From Chaetoderma sp. LZ-2023a (Eukaryota > Mollusca > Caudofoveata > Chaetodermatida > Chaetodermatidae), in the NCBI GenBank assembly GCA_034401795.1, contig CM067370.1, positions 101,254,164 to 101,318,163 of the forward strand: a stretch of 64,000 bases of DNA, given 5' to 3'. Made by a program: the position numbers and the translations under genes. Position 1 is the stretch's first letter. Each line of letters starts with the position of its first letter. This document shows, piece after piece, positions 19,853 to 30,662 of this stretch. The notes beneath the pieces were generated by a model that was not told where the DNA came from, did not search any database, and worked only from the letters and a program-made list of their open reading frames with translations.

Positions 19853-20691
19853 TAGCTGATTTCCTCTGTCACCTCTATGATGCCTATAGCCTCAAGCCTA
19901 ACTCTATTGCTGGTTATAAATCAGCATTAATGTCTGTTATTCCTTGCTTGGCTAAGAGGGGAAGTGATGAAGTAAATACATTAAATGTATTAATTAAAGG
20001 CATGGGCAATCTAAGACCAAGGAATCCACCTGTGATTCCGTCTTGGAGTTTATCGCTAGTGCTTCAAGTACTAGGTGATAAGCCTTTTGAACCACTTAGT
20101 TCCATTTCTATGAAACTATTAACACTGAAGACTGTGTTTTTAATTGCTGCGGCCTCGGCTAGGCGTAGGAGTGAAATTCATGCCTTATCAGCCGAGGATG
20201 ACCGTTTTGTGGTTTCAGGGGAAGGCCTTAAGCTGCTACCTAGGATTAATTTCTTGGCTAAAAATCAGTCGTTGAAATATCCAGGTCAACCTATTATTTT
20301 GCCTGCTTTAACTAGATATGATCCTAATTCTAAAGCATGGTGTCCCGTCCGGGCGCTGCGCCGGTACAAACAACGTACGGCGGAGTGGCGCACCGACCAG
20401 TCAGCGTTATGGTTGTCATATATTGAACCCCATGGCAGGGCTTCTAAGGACACCATTTCCAGGTGGATTGTGGAATGCATTCAGTTTTGCCATAAATCCG
20501 CCACCGGGAAGCAGGTTGACGTGGCCAAGGCTCACAGTGTCCGCGGCGTAGTGACATCCACGGCCCTATTTAATGGGGTCCCTGTGGATGATATTATGTC
20601 GGTGGCTCAGTGGCACTGTGAGTCAAGTTTTACAGACCATTATCTCCGTGACACCTCTAATCCTCTCGCCTTGTCGATTTTGAAAAAATAA
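19558..20691 (+). CDS. Tyrosine recombinase of DIRS copy A, intact
   Basis: I start at the ATG at 19558 (MVYGSAGPSG) because it is conserved in copies A, B, C and D; the frame itself is open far upstream. An N-terminal core-binding domain (YNYKINRFAEWCSKRC, YKSALMSVIPCLAK) is followed by the catalytic domain: Arg in ASARRRSEIHALS, HxxR in AHSVRGVVTS, and HCESSFTDHYLRD, where Tyr is the nucleophile. All expected catalytic boxes are present in 377 residues. It is proposed to integrate the circular cDNA at the T-run core seen at both borders. It overlaps the RT frame in another phase and is probably expressed by reinitiation, frameshift or a separate transcript. Confidence 0.9.
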   Translation: MVYGSAGPSGLQSGSSASDGRYYLPGQGPSQQSVNVQIDCVDVVKESRIKEGFSEQAAMFMAKARRGSTSRAYNYKINRFAEWCSKRCIDPMDSSIQVVADFLCHLYDAYSLKPNSIAGYKSALMSVIPCLAKRGSDEVNTLNVLIKGMGNLRPRNPPVIPSWSLSLVLQVLGDKPFEPLSSISMKLLTLKTVFLIAAASARRRSEIHALSAEDDRFVVSGEGLKLLPRINFLAKNQSLKYPGQPIILPALTRYDPNSKAWCPVRALRRYKQRTAEWRTDQSALWLSYIEPHGRASKDTISRWIVECIQFCHKSATGKQVDVAKAHSVRGVVTSTALFNGVPVDDIMSVAQWHCESSFTDHYLRDTSNPLALSILKK

Positions 20692-21228
20692 CTCGGTTTA
20701 TATTTTTTGAGGAGGTTTTTTCCTCATTACTTATATATTTCACAATTAATTTATGGAAACACCCACTTTTTTGGGCCTGCATCAGTCTTTACCAATGGGA
20801 AGATGATGTCAGCAGCCATTTTCAACAAGGTCAGTCTTGTTCATGTGTTGTCCGTTGTTGATTGTATTGTCACGATTACCCGTTATTAATATGGTGATGG
20901 TTTGTGTATTTGTGTGGTTCATTGTTGAGAGTTACGAAAATGGAGCTTTTTCGTCTCTGTCCTGTAGTACATGGCACTGGTACGTAGAGAGCGTATAGGA
21001 CATTGAGGTCAGGCGACTCTTCCTCCCAGGAAGGAGGGGGGGGGGGGAGCGCATATGACATTCGGTCATCTCTCATACATCGGTAGTGTTATCCGATGGT
21101 TAGTCAAATCCTGACTGTTTTTTCTTACAGTTTCAGAAGTTTAAGTGCCTTAAACGCAGAAAAGCGTATTGGGATGAGCTGGTCTTTTGACCTCGCCTCC
21201 CTCCCGTCAGATTCACTTTCGAATTCTG

Positions 21229-21332
21229 GCAATATCAAAAGTATTAGGGAGGTAAGTATACTCTTGAAGTGAAATAAACGAAATCTAGGATTTCTTTTTT
21301 CACGAGAGAGTTGATACTTACCTCCCTAGATA
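21229..21332. repeat. Internal complementary region (ICR) of DIRS copy A
   Basis: gcaatatcaaaagtattagg...actcttgaagtgaaa is the exact inverse of the left terminus (14684-14730). It is joined without a gap to taaacgaaatctaggatttc...gagttgatacttacc, the inverse of the right terminus. It therefore matches the junction of the joined ends, the template used in DIRS circle formation. Confidence 0.9.
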
Positions 21333-21397
21333 CGGACCCGGCCTCTCCACCCCACAGAGGCTCGGTCTTCAGGCTCTTAATAGTTGCATGTGTGTCA

Positions 21398-21613
21398 GCC
21401 AATAATCTAGTCAGAGGAAGTGCTAGTCTGCGCATGCGCGGTGGTGGGGCTGGCATCCGCCAGACTACGCTCTGACTCCCTGCCCAGTAGGGGCACCTAA
21501 CTGTTTTAAATCTGAGTGTTTATTGAGTGAAAGCCAATATTTAGCAATATCAAAAGTATTAGGGAGGTAAGTATCAACTCTCTCGTGAAAAAAGAAATCC
21601 TAGATTTCGTTTA
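21398..21613 (-). repeat. Right inverted terminal repeat of DIRS copy A
   Basis: Inverse of the left repeat from gccaataatctag outward, plus a private outer extension ...ctctctcgtgaaaaaagaaa...tttcgttta. Confidence 0.88.
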
Positions 21614-21616
21614 TTT

Positions 21617-21775
21617 TGAAAGATTACCTCTCAGATGACTTGCTCGGTTATCAAGCCAGTTATTTTTGTGACAAAGTTCCATAAATAGTTTTCTCTAGGC
21701 CTGTAATTAGACATTTCTCAAGACGAGTGCAGTGGTTAGTTTTTGAGGGCTTGACCATTAAATGATAAAAATCTG
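21617..21775. mobile_element. Right half of the MITE split by DIRS copy A
   Basis: tgaaagattacctctcagatgactt...ggttatcaagccag...gcctgtaattagacatttctcaag...ggcttgaccattaaatgat continues the MITE begun at 14611. Joining the two halves across element A restores the usual ctatttt-gaaa arm. Confidence 0.7.
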
Positions 21776-22060
21776 TTTATTAAAGGATAACTAATCCCAT
21801 CTCTTGATAGCTATTCAGGCGATCTAACACGCCGGTCATAAACTATCCAGGTAATTTTTATCTTTTTATCACGCCGCTAAGGAAAAATATTCAGGATTTA
21901 GTAGTTAAATGTTGGTACATTTCTACACCCTATGATGGCTGTCATGATTTACTTTTCAACCAATCAGAAAAACCTGTGTGTTTGCCTCGTTATATACGCT
22001 CAGTCATAGAGGCGCCAGCTATGGTTTGGCAATGTGGTATTAAAGCAATCCTACAGGTAA

Positions 22061-22150
22061 GCTGTTGAATATTTTGAAACCAATTTGATTGGAAGTTGTT
22101 GCTGCCATAGGCAGCAACAACTTTCAGTCAAATTAGTTTCAAAATATTCA
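22061..22150. mobile_element. Foldback MITE copy (11839 family)
   Basis: gctgttgaatattttgaaac...gttgttgctgcc|ataggcagcaacaac...tcaaattagtttcaaaatat. The arms are well preserved. Confidence 0.8.
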
Positions 22151-22199
22151 ATGGGATGAGCATTACATATAAATATTCAATGGGATGAGCATTACATAA
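22143..22199. repeat. 27-bp tandem duplication
   Basis: aaatattcaatgggatgagc, continuing attacata, occurs twice in a row directly after the foldback MITE. Confidence 0.85.
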
Positions 22200-22204
22200 T
22201 AAAG

Positions 22205-22325
22205 AACCCCTGTTTAAGACTATATGCTCGGCCTCAATGTGCCCCCCCAAATGTCTGGATTGACACGCAGTGGGTTACACCCCTGCGCCACATTGAGGCC
22301 GAGCATATAGTCTTAAACAGGGGTT
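22205..22325. repeat. Perfect inverted repeat, 37-bp arms
   Basis: aacccctgtttaagactata...aatgtg is followed, after about 45 bp, by its perfect inverse. The loop contains ccccccc and tgacacgcagtgggttacac. It could extrude as a hairpin. No mobile-element ends recognised. Confidence 0.85.
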
Positions 22326-23800
22326 GGATTTTGACCGATCCGCTTCGTTTGAAGAAACTTAGATCTCTATGCCCTATGAATGCTTACTCCCAAATTTAAT
22401 TGAAATCGGCCCAGTGGTTCTTAAGAAGAAGTCGTTTAAAGAATTCCCCATTGCTTTACTATGGGCCTATTGCTTTACTATGGGAGCCGATGGCGGGAAA
22501 ACAAACCAAGATGGCAGGAAAACCGTTTATCCGACTGTCTCGAAAGTGGGATATTTGAACTGGCCACAGTGATAAGCATATATAAAGCAATTTTCGCCAT
22601 CAAACTACATCAAATACAAAAAAGCCATTATGACCAAGAAATGCTAAATTTTGACTGGTTGATGGCGGCCATATTTTTTAACGAACAAACTTCCCTTGAA
22701 CAAAGTTCAAAGGCCCTTGGTCCCTAAGCATATTTACAAAATTTCAGCTCTATCCCTTCAGCAGTTCGGGAGAAGTCGTTTTCGCGAAAACTAGGTCATC
22801 CAAGATGGTCGCTAAGCAAATCGGCCAATCAGGTTGCCGTGAACAAACTTGGGTCTACCGTTGCCACAGATGATGTGTTATGGGTTTTGAATCAATTCCT
22901 CCAGTGGTTTTGGAGAAGATATTTTAAAGTGTTTCTAAAAATCAGCCATTTTGCCCAGCGGCCATCTTGGATTTTGACCGATCCGCTTCGTTTGAACAAA
23001 CTTAGATCTCTATGCCCTATGAATGCTTCCTCCAAAATATAATTGAAATTGGCCCAGTGGTTCTTAAGAAGAAGTCGTTTAAAGAATTCCCCATTGCTTT
23101 ACTATGGGCCTATTGCTTTACTATGGGAGCCGATGGCGGGAAAACAAACCAAGATGGCAGCCAAACCGTATATCCAACAGTCTCGAAAGTGGCATATTTG
23201 AACTCGCCACACTGATAAGCATATATAAAGCAATTTTCCTCATCAAAATACATCAAATACAAAAAAGGCAATATGACCAACAAACACTAAATTTTGATTG
23301 GTTGTAGGCGGCCATGTTTTTTAACGTACAAACTTCCTTTGAACACACTTGAATGGACCATGGTCCTTAAGCATATTTACCAAATTTCAGGTCTATCCCT
23401 ACAGCGGTTCGGGAGAAGTCGTTTTCGCGAAAACTAGGTCATCCAAGCTGGCCACCAGTCAAATCGTCCAATCAGTTTGCCTTGAAAAAACTTGGGTCTA
23501 CTGTTGCACTAGATGATGTGTTCTGAGTTTTGAATCAATTCCTCCAGCGGTTTCGGAGAAGATTTTTTTAATGTTTCTAAAAATCAGCTATTTTGGCCGG
23601 CGGCCATCTTGGATTTTGGCCAATCGGCTTCGTTTGGACAAACTTTAATTTCTATGCGGTAGGGATGCTTCCTGCCAAATATAATTGAAATCGGCCTAGT
23701 GGTTCTTGAGAAGAAGTTGTTTAAAGAAAAAGTTGATGGATGTCGGACGGACGGTCACCACGGCATAAGCTCACTTGGCCTTTCAGGCCAGGTGAGCTAA
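22326..23800 (+). repeat. Mollusc-type repeat with tandem units of about 645 bp
   Basis: The phrase ggattttgaccgatccgctt introduces units at 22326 and about 22974, and a third, diverged unit at about 23614. The block ends cataagctcacttggccttt then caggccaggtgagctaaaa. That end recurs at 61190-61216 and, inverted, near 57431. No coding frame; short ORFs inside are chance products. Confidence 0.75.
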
Positions 23801-23964
23801 AAATGAGTGCAGCTTCAAATCTCTTCCATATCTGGCTTGGACCAAAACAAAAGATGTTATCCATGTACCAAATTTGAAATAAATATGCCAAGGCTTTTTC
23901 ACGTTATCCGACAGAAACATTCCCTGATCAGTATTGCAATTATCTGTTTTTTAATATCGAGTAA
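23801..23964. other. Non-coding strip before the LINE
   Basis: No feature recognised. The 5' end of the LINE lies somewhere in its last 30 bp. Confidence 0.4.
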
Positions 23965-25365
23965 ATGCACAACGCTAATGAAATGACACTTGGAGATCGA
24001 ATCAACCGAAATGGTGCTCGCCCTGTGAGGATCCGCCAGACAGGTGCAGCGCCGGGCTCCACGCCTCGAAGGAGCCCACCCTCAGCTACTGGAGGTCCCA
24101 TCAACTCGTCTTGTGGAGCCAGGGGACGAGGATCGAGAGCTACTGGCCAACCGAAAGAGAAGACCAAACCCAAAGAGAACCCCAGTATCAACATCATGCA
24201 CTGGAACGCAGAAGGGGTTACCAACAAGAAATCAGAGCTCGAACAGTTCCTGTACGAAAACAACATTGATATCTGCTGCATCCATGAGACACACCTGCAA
24301 GAAGGAAAACCATGTAAGATCAGAGGTTACCAGATTTTCCGGTGTGATCAAAGAGGATGAAAGAAAGGCGGGGTGATCACCTTGGTCCGAAACAGCGTGA
24401 ACGCCGGCCAGATCAAAACCTTTATGGAAGAGGCAGAATATATCAAGATCAAGGTAACAACCAGCAACTCTGTGATTGACATTGTAATTATTACTGCCCT
24501 AATGACAAGAATCTCTCACTTGACACAATCCAGGTCCCGACCTGCCACTTCCTCATTGCGGGAGACTTTAATAGCAAGTCCCAGAGCTGGGGATACAGAA
24601 CACTTGATAAACGAGAAGACATTGAAGCATGGCAAGATGAAAAGCACCTTTTACTTGTCAACGATCCCACAGATCAGCCTACCTTCTACTCGCGCCGGTG
24701 GCACTCGACAACAATGCCGGACTTGGCATTTTGTACAGAAGACATTCACAGAAACCTCAGTAGAGTGGTCGCATCACAGTTAGGAGGAAGCGACCACCGC
24801 CCAGTCCTCCTCTCTCTTTCTGGAAGTATTTCGACAAGTTCACCTCAACATCCAAGGTGGAACTACAAAAAGGCAAATTGGAGTCTGTTCGGCATTCGTT
24901 CCAATGAGCTTACCCAAAATATAGCAGTAGAAGGGAGAAACATCAACAATGTGGTCAAGGAATTTAATTCAAGTATCCTCAAGGCTGCCAACGAAGCGAT
25001 TCCTCGAGGGTTCAGGAAAAACTACCGCCCCTACTGAACAACAGAACTGCAAGCAGCACATGATAAACTAGACAAGGCCAGACAAGATGCAGAGGGTAAT
25101 CCCTGTCATGAAAACCACTTCATGCTACAACAAACTAAAGCCAGGTATCTAAAGACCAAGCTGGAGGCCAAAAGAAGAAGCTGGAGGGAAAAGACGGCAG
25201 GGTTTAATTTAGAGAGAGACACAACAAAGCTATGGAGACTGACTAAAGCACTGAATGATGAGGGTGTCGGGGGAGAGACGATTACTCTTGAAGAAGATGG
25301 ACAAACACTGACAGGAAAGATGGCTGCAGATGCCTTTGTGAAGGCATATCCAAAAGAAAGCAACA
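23965..25365 (+). pseudogene. LINE copy 1: endonuclease domain and linker
   Basis: The frame opens with a basic leader and enters an APE-like endonuclease at NIMHWNAEGVTNKKSELEQF, DICCIHETHLQEG. A TGA at 24358-24360 interrupts what reads RGRKKGGVI in copy 2. Near 24490 a one-base shift moves to the frame with NYYCPND, FLIAGDFNSKSQSWG and later GGSDHRPVLLSLSG, the catalytic SDH box. The same shift is present in LINE copy 2. A TGA at 25035-25037 interrupts the linker. The remaining linker reads up to AYPKESN, where DIRS copy B is inserted. It would nick target DNA for priming, but this copy is dead. Confidence 0.82.
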
Positions 25366-25369
25366 TTTT

Positions 25370-25559
25370 CACTTCAAGAGTATACTTACCTCCCTAATAC
25401 TTTTGATATTGCTAAATATTGGCTTTCACTCAATAAACACTCAGATTTAAAACAGTTAGGTGCCCCTACTGGGCAGGGAGTCAGAGCGTAGTCTGGCGGA
25501 TGCCAGCCCCACCACCGCGCATGCGCAGACTAGCACTACCTCTTTGCTAGATTATTGGC
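25370..25559 (+). repeat. Left inverted terminal repeat of DIRS copy B
   Basis: Almost identical to 14687-14876 of copy A; inverse of 32205-32380. Confidence 0.88.
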
Positions 25560-25652
25560 AAAGAGAACACACATGTCTTTTTGAGTCATAAGCTTTTCTT
25601 ACTCTTAAACTGTTAATTGGTGTATATTTTGGAGTGATAGTATCTGATTTAG

Positions 25653-25703
25653 ATGGCAGGAGGGTACACTTCGCCACAGGAGGACTTAGGACCTTTAAAT
25701 CAG
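25653..25703 (+). CDS. Proposed first gag exon of DIRS copy B
   Basis: ATG plus 16 further codons (MAGGYTSPQEDLGPLNQ) end exactly at a GT donor (cag|gtgact). The proposed partner acceptor is at 26466 (ctgtttcag). Codon phase is 0 on both sides, and no other ATG with a good context opens the gag frame before the cysteine array. Copy A has the same exon at 14970-15020 and element C a shorter analogue at 41456-41488. The splice is inferred, not observed. Confidence 0.5.
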
Positions 25704-26466
25704 GTGACTTCTAGTAAAATTAGCGAGTTTTCTTCCCGGTGTATTGTGTTTCCGGGACTCGCGTTTACCGTGATAAGCGCCTTGGTTAGTTGGTTTATGT
25801 CAACTCGGTGCTACCTAGGGCTAATTTCTCTTTCTGTTTATGTCCACAGGTCTGTATGACGCTAGGTGGTGACATCACAGTAGCAGAGAGTTAGTTTTCT
25901 CTCCACCATGGTTCCATTTCCTACTAACATTGTTAGGTTATCTAACCAAATGAAAAATTATGTCCAGTGAGTTGGAGGCCTAGTATAAAGGTCTTCTCAC
26001 TTTGCCCTCTTGATCCAATTCCTTCCCCATGAGGTGGAGAGAGTTAAGAGGCGTGCAGATGGTGGAGTTCTCCGGTTCGTCACGTTGGATGGTTTGTCTA
26101 TACAAAGTGTCAGGTATCTAGTTATTGATAATGTGGTGATGTTAATTATTGTAAACAAACAAAGGGAGATAATTAACATTTTTGCCAGAAAAGAGTTATC
26201 TATATGTATCTGATGGTTGTGTAGTCGACTTATCCATTCAGCATACAATTCGTCCTTGCACTTGGATGTTTTGTTGGGATCAAATTTTTCCTGTCACGGG
26301 ATTAATGACGTCATAATCAGCCTGGCTATGTATTTATCAGCAATTCAAGCGCTATGCTGGTTTCTGATGTATATTGATCTTTATGATCGTTTCCTTCTCT
26401 TTGAGTTGGATTGAGTTTCTAAGCTTAACTAGTTGCTCATACTCCTTGTCCTTTGCCCTGTTTCAG

Positions 26467-28530
26467 GGACCGGGTTGCGCGTCCTGTGGACGTTTTCTTC
26501 ATGAAAAGTTCTGGCCTCATCTGTGCTATCTATGTAGCCCTTGTGGTCCCTTAGTTAATTGTGACATATGTAAGCACTGGGGGGGCGAGTTAATGTCCGA
26601 ATTCTTGTGCTGCTTACAGGCGACGGACAAGGTGGTAGAGGAGGAGAAGAAGAAGAAGCGGAAACGAGAGGTTGTAAGTAGGAAGGGTAAGGGGAAGGTC
26701 TCGTCCGCGGTGGATATGGAGGCCTTCCGGACCGAGATGTTGGGAGAGATGAAGAGGACAATAAAGGATTTGGTTCCAGGGTTGCTTCGTGGCATGCTTC
26801 CTGGACCAAATCCTTTACTGTCCTCATCATCGGCTTCGGAGCAGGTAATCCCCGCCTCTGGATCGAATTTCCTTAGACCGCTTCCGTTGTTCGACGATTC
26901 AGAGGTGGCCCCATTAGAGGGGGCGTTCCACGACCCTGGCAGCAGGCTTATTGCCGCGCCGATAGGGGACCGTGGACGGTTGTCGCTGGAACCCGCGGGC
27001 TGCTTATCAGTCCAGGGGTATCCGCACGCCGCGGTGGCCAGTACCTCCTATGGCACCGTTCCTGGTCAGCCCGGGTTAGCTCTCTTTGCTGACCCGGGGT
27101 CTAATCTTTCTGACCAGGGTGATGAGGATTACCTGCTAGGGTCGCCGTCTGACGACGTGGACATGGATGAAGACGTTTGTGCACCCCTCGCGGGGAATAC
27201 AGGCGGCTTATTCCACGGTTTTACTCTCCCTGGAGTAGAGTCCGCGGCTCAGGTGGTGGCCCAGGGCGCTGCTGATGGCCAGCGGTACCGCATACCTCGG
27301 CTTGCCGAGGGTGTTGCTGGTGCTGGCCGGGCCCGTGGGGGGGCTATATATACCCCGCGCTCTGCCACGGTGCCTGCTCCTGGTCAAACCAGTGATATTC
27401 TCATGCCGGTGCTGTCAGGCCCGCATGTTTTCCCTGGCTTGCCAGGTGTATCAGCGTACCCGCCGTCAAGCTCTACTGCTTGCGCTCAGGAGGAAGACGA
27501 AGGACCCCGTCTTGTAGAGCGCTCGCAGTTAGCCACGGAGGAGGATTGGTATAACGCTTGCCAGTGGTTGGTGAGCGTTAGGCCTGATCTGCCCGTGGAG
27601 CAGTCGGCTAGCCAGCGTGTTCACACGCCGTGGTTAGCTGGGAAACCGACTGCTAACGCTATGCCTTCTCTGCCGCTGGCGGAGCATGTCGTTGACATGT
27701 TCAAGGCGGCGGAGACGTCCATTAACTCGAGTGGACGTCTCGCGAAGGCCCCTCGCGAGGTGGCCAGGCGTTGTCGCATCGTGCCTCTGGATTACCAGCG
27801 GTATGGTGTGGTACCCAAGCCCAGCGTGGATGACCGCGCGGCTTTGGGTGAGGATGCGCGGCCAGGCTCCCGTTCTGACACGGGGGTCTTGTGCTCGAAC
27901 GCGTTGCGTTCGGCGAATACCGCGTTGCGTGATGCGGAGGAGAGTGGGAGGGCTTCGATTGCCGCTCTGTCCCACGTGTCCCAGCTGTTACAGGGGGTAG
28001 TAACGGCATCCGCATCGCGCCAGCCAAGCCCGGTCACGGTCCAGCGAGCCATCCAGGATGGTATTAACCTGGCGCTGGACTGTATGACTCGGGCAGTGAC
28101 CAGGAGTGTCCGGGCAAGACGCACGTTTGCCCTGGACAATCTGTGCCCGTCTCAGGACCTGTACAATAGGCTACTCCGTACGCCTATGACGGGTCCTGGT
28201 CTTTTTGGAGGTGAGGGATGTCGCCACCTCCAGGAGACGGTCACCCTGGTGAATAACCAGAGGGCGCTGCGCGAGCAGTTTGAAGTGCTGCGTCGTGCTA
28301 ACGTTCGCGCCGCGGCCCCTGCGTATCGTCCCCTGCAGGCTCGAGGTGGTGCTGGCCAAGTCAGAGGCCAGCCACCGTCGCAGCGTCGGCCTCGGCCGCG
28401 TGCGATTCGGCCAGCAGCGAGGGGGGCGCAGGTTCCTCAGGCGCCGTCAGCCAGGCAGCCGCCCGCGCACCGAGGTCCGCGCGGGGCGGGGCGGGGCGCG
28501 CGAGGATCTGGGCGTGGTTATCGGTCCTGA
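26467..28530 (+). CDS. Gag-like protein of DIRS copy B, intact main exon
   Basis: The frame is open from 26374, but sequence before 26467 looks intronic (pyrimidine tract and cag). The protein starts with C-x2-C-x12-C-x2-C-x2-C-x5-C-x2-C-x2-W, a spacing shared exactly with element C, followed by a Lys-rich coiled segment (EEEKKKKRKREVV). Then come Pro/Gly/Ala-rich spacers, a helical capsid-like middle (MPSLPLAEHVVDMFKAAE ... LDCMTRAVTRSVRARRTF) and an Arg/Gly-rich tail (GRGARGSGRGYRS). It is expected to package element RNA. It ends 37 bp before the RT ATG. No stops. Confidence 0.85.
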   Translation, partial: GPGCASCGRFLHEKFWPHLCYLCSPCGPLVNCDICKHWGGELMSEFLCCLQATDKVVEEEKKKKRKREVVSRKGKGKVSSAVDMEAFRTEMLGEMKRTIKDLVPGLLRGMLPGPNPLLSSSSASEQVIPASGSNFLRPLPLFDDSEVAPLEGAFHDPGSRLIAAPIGDRGRLSLEPAGCLSVQGYPHAAVASTSYGTVPGQPGLALFADPGSNLSDQGDEDYLLGSPSDDVDMDEDVCAPLAGNTGGLFHGFTLPGVESAAQVVAQGAADGQRYRIPRLAEGVAGAGRARGGAIYTPRSATVPAPGQTSDILMPVLSGPHVFPGLPGVSAYPPSSSTACAQEEDEGPRLVERSQLATEEDWYNACQWLVSVRPDLPVEQSASQRVHTPWLAGKPTANAMPSLPLAEHVVDMFKAAETSINSSGRLAKAPREVARRCRIVPLDYQRYGVVPKPSVDDRAALGEDARPGSRSDTGVLCSNALRSANTALRDAEESGRASIAALSHVSQLLQGVVTASASRQPSPVTVQRAIQDGINLALDCMTRAVTRSVRARRTFALDNLCPSQDLYNRLLRTPMTGPGLFGGEGCRHLQETVTLVNNQRALREQFEVLRRANVRAAAPAYRPLQARGGAGQVRGQPPSQRRPRPRAIRPAARGAQVPQAPSARQPPAHRGPRGAGRGARGSGRGYRS

Positions 28531-28567
28531 CAGGACGCTTACCGCGGTAAGAACCACTCCGGTGTGT

Positions 28568-30662
28568 ATGGCAACGGAGACAGTGCCGCTCTTGCATGCC
28601 TTGTGTCCACCGCGGTCCCTAGGTGGACCGGTGGGAGGCCGGCTAGCCGTCCACATGCAAGAGTGGGAACGGTTGACTCAGGACCGTTTAGTCTTGCGAT
28701 GGCTTTCCGTCGGGTATCATCCAGAGTGGATGACAGGCCCGCCGTCGCGACTGTCTCTAGTGCCAGTCTGGACTCCCATTCCGAGAGAGCCAGAGCAAAG
28801 GTTGTGTATCGAGGAGGAGATAAATTCCCTCGTACAAAAAGGAGCTATTCAGCCGGCACAAAGGTGTCCGGGCTTCTATTCAACCCTGTTCTTAGTAACA
28901 AAACGCACCGGAGGGTGGAGACCGATTCTCAACCTCAAGCCATTGAACAAGTTCATCGAGACGCCCAGTTTCAAGATGGAAACGGTGCGCTCGGTGTTGG
29001 CGGGGTTGGAGAGGGGGATGTGGACGGCGTCGATAGATTTGAAGGATGCTTATTTCCACATCCCCATCCACGGGAGTTTCTGTCGCTTCCTGAGATTTGC
29101 ATTCCAGGGCAGACAGTGGGAATTCAGGGTGTTACCCTTCGGAATTTTCCACGGCTCCTCGGGTTTTCACCCGTGTGGTTCTTGCGATCACAGCATACCT
29201 CCGCAGGAGAAGCATAGCAGTCCACACATACATAGACGACTGGCTGTTGAAAGCGCACACCCGGGAAAGTTTGTCGGCCAATCTGGAGATTGTTTTGAAA
29301 ACTCTCACAGACTTAGGCTGGATGATCAATTTCCCAAAATCAGAGCTGACTCCATCCCAGAAGTTTGTTTACCTGGGGATGTTCTTCGATCTAGAGACAG
29401 GATATGTGTATCCTACTCAGGAGAGAGTTCAGAAACTCATCTCGTTAATTCAGTCAGTGTGCGACAGTCGTCATGTCCTGGCACGGGTTTACTTGAGAAT
29501 GCTGGGGTTGATGGTTTCATTGGAACCAGTCATTCCTCAGGCCGCCTTACGCAGGCGGCCGATCCAGTTATTTCTCATGACACAATGGACCCAGAGTACA
29601 GGTTCGCTGGACTCGAATGTGTCAGTGTTGGCGCCTCTCATTCACCACCTGCAATGGTGGTTGAATACAGAGAATCTCTTGCCGGGGGTTTTGCTAACCC
29701 CTCCCCACCCTCAGGTGACTGTGTATACAGATGCATCGATGGAGGGCTGGGGAGCTTGCCTGGAAGAGTACACGATATCAGGGCTTTGGAATCTGGAACA
29801 GTCAAAGGAACATATAAATCTACTGGAGCTAAGAGCAGTAGTCCTGGCCCTGGAACATTTCTTACAGAAAGTTCAGGGCAAGATTGTTCTTATTCGTTCA
29901 GACAACTCAACAGTTGTGACTTACATAAACCGCCAGGGCGGAACGAAGTCGCCCAGTCTCTGTATGATGACATGGAAACTGCTTTGTTGGTGTCTGGATC
30001 ACCAGATTACCTTGAAAGCAGTTCATATTCCGGGAAGGTTAAACCTGCTAGCAGACTCATTGAGCCGAAGGATGAGTGTTTTACCCACGGAATGGCAACT
30101 AAATCAATGTGTGGCGGATCGTCTGTTCGACCATTGGGGGAAACCCAACATCGATTTGTTCGCAACGAAGAAGAATGCGAAGATGACGACGTACGTCTCT
30201 CTGATTCCGGATCCAAGCGCTTTCGCAACAGATGCGTTAGCTATCAGCTGGGGGAGAATGTATGCATACGCATTCCCTCCAGCAATCCTGATTCCAAAAA
30301 TTCTTCAGAAAATCAGACAAGAGGAATGCCAAGTGCTTCTGATCGCCCCGGATTGGCCAAGCCGATCATGGTATACGGATCTGCTGGACCTTCTGGTCTG
30401 CAATCCGGTTCCTCTGCCTCTGATGGACGATATTATCTTCCAGGGCAAGGCCCTTCACAACAATCCGTCAATGTTCAGATTGACTGCGTGGATGTTGTCA
30501 AGGAATCTAGAATTAAGGAGGGCTTTTCTGAGCAAGCAGCCATGTTTATGGCCAAAGCCAGGAGGGGGTCAACCTCCAGAGCATATAATTATAAAATCAA
30601 CAGATTTGCAGAATGGTGCTCAAAAAGATGTATTGATCCAATGGATTCATCTATTCAAGTAG
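28568..30662 (+). pseudogene. RT-RNase H-methyltransferase polyprotein of DIRS copy B, one frameshift
   Basis: Equivalent to 17759-19852 of copy A. At 29145-29148 the run TTTT replaces TTT of A. The frame breaks just before TAPRVFTR and the YIDDW box, while RNase H and the methyltransferase-like tail continue in the other frame to 30662. The extra T also links the RT N-terminus to the open YR-side frame, giving a fused 936-codon frame (28280-31090). Otherwise all motifs match copy A. Confidence 0.88.

Larger units (their letters stand above)
14684..21616 (+). mobile_element. DIRS element copy A, complete, about 6.93 kb
   Basis: Inverted terminal repeats (14687-14876 and 21398-21613), gag with a short 5' exon, RT-RNase H-methyltransferase frame, overlapping YR, 3' untranslated region, and ICR (21229-21332). 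Both borders are T runs (ctaTTT|cacttcaag and cgttta|TTTTgaaag). There is no longer target duplication, as expected for recombinase-mediated insertion of a circle at a short shared core. The copy interrupts a MITE inside intron 4 of the PH gene, in the sense orientation. It differs from copy B mainly by gag deletions of a net 25 bp and 103 bp. Confidence 0.92.

Noticed and set aside
20707-21076. Short ORFs downstream of YR in copies A and B
   Set aside because: Located in the conserved 3' untranslated region, with no motif and no conservation in copy D.
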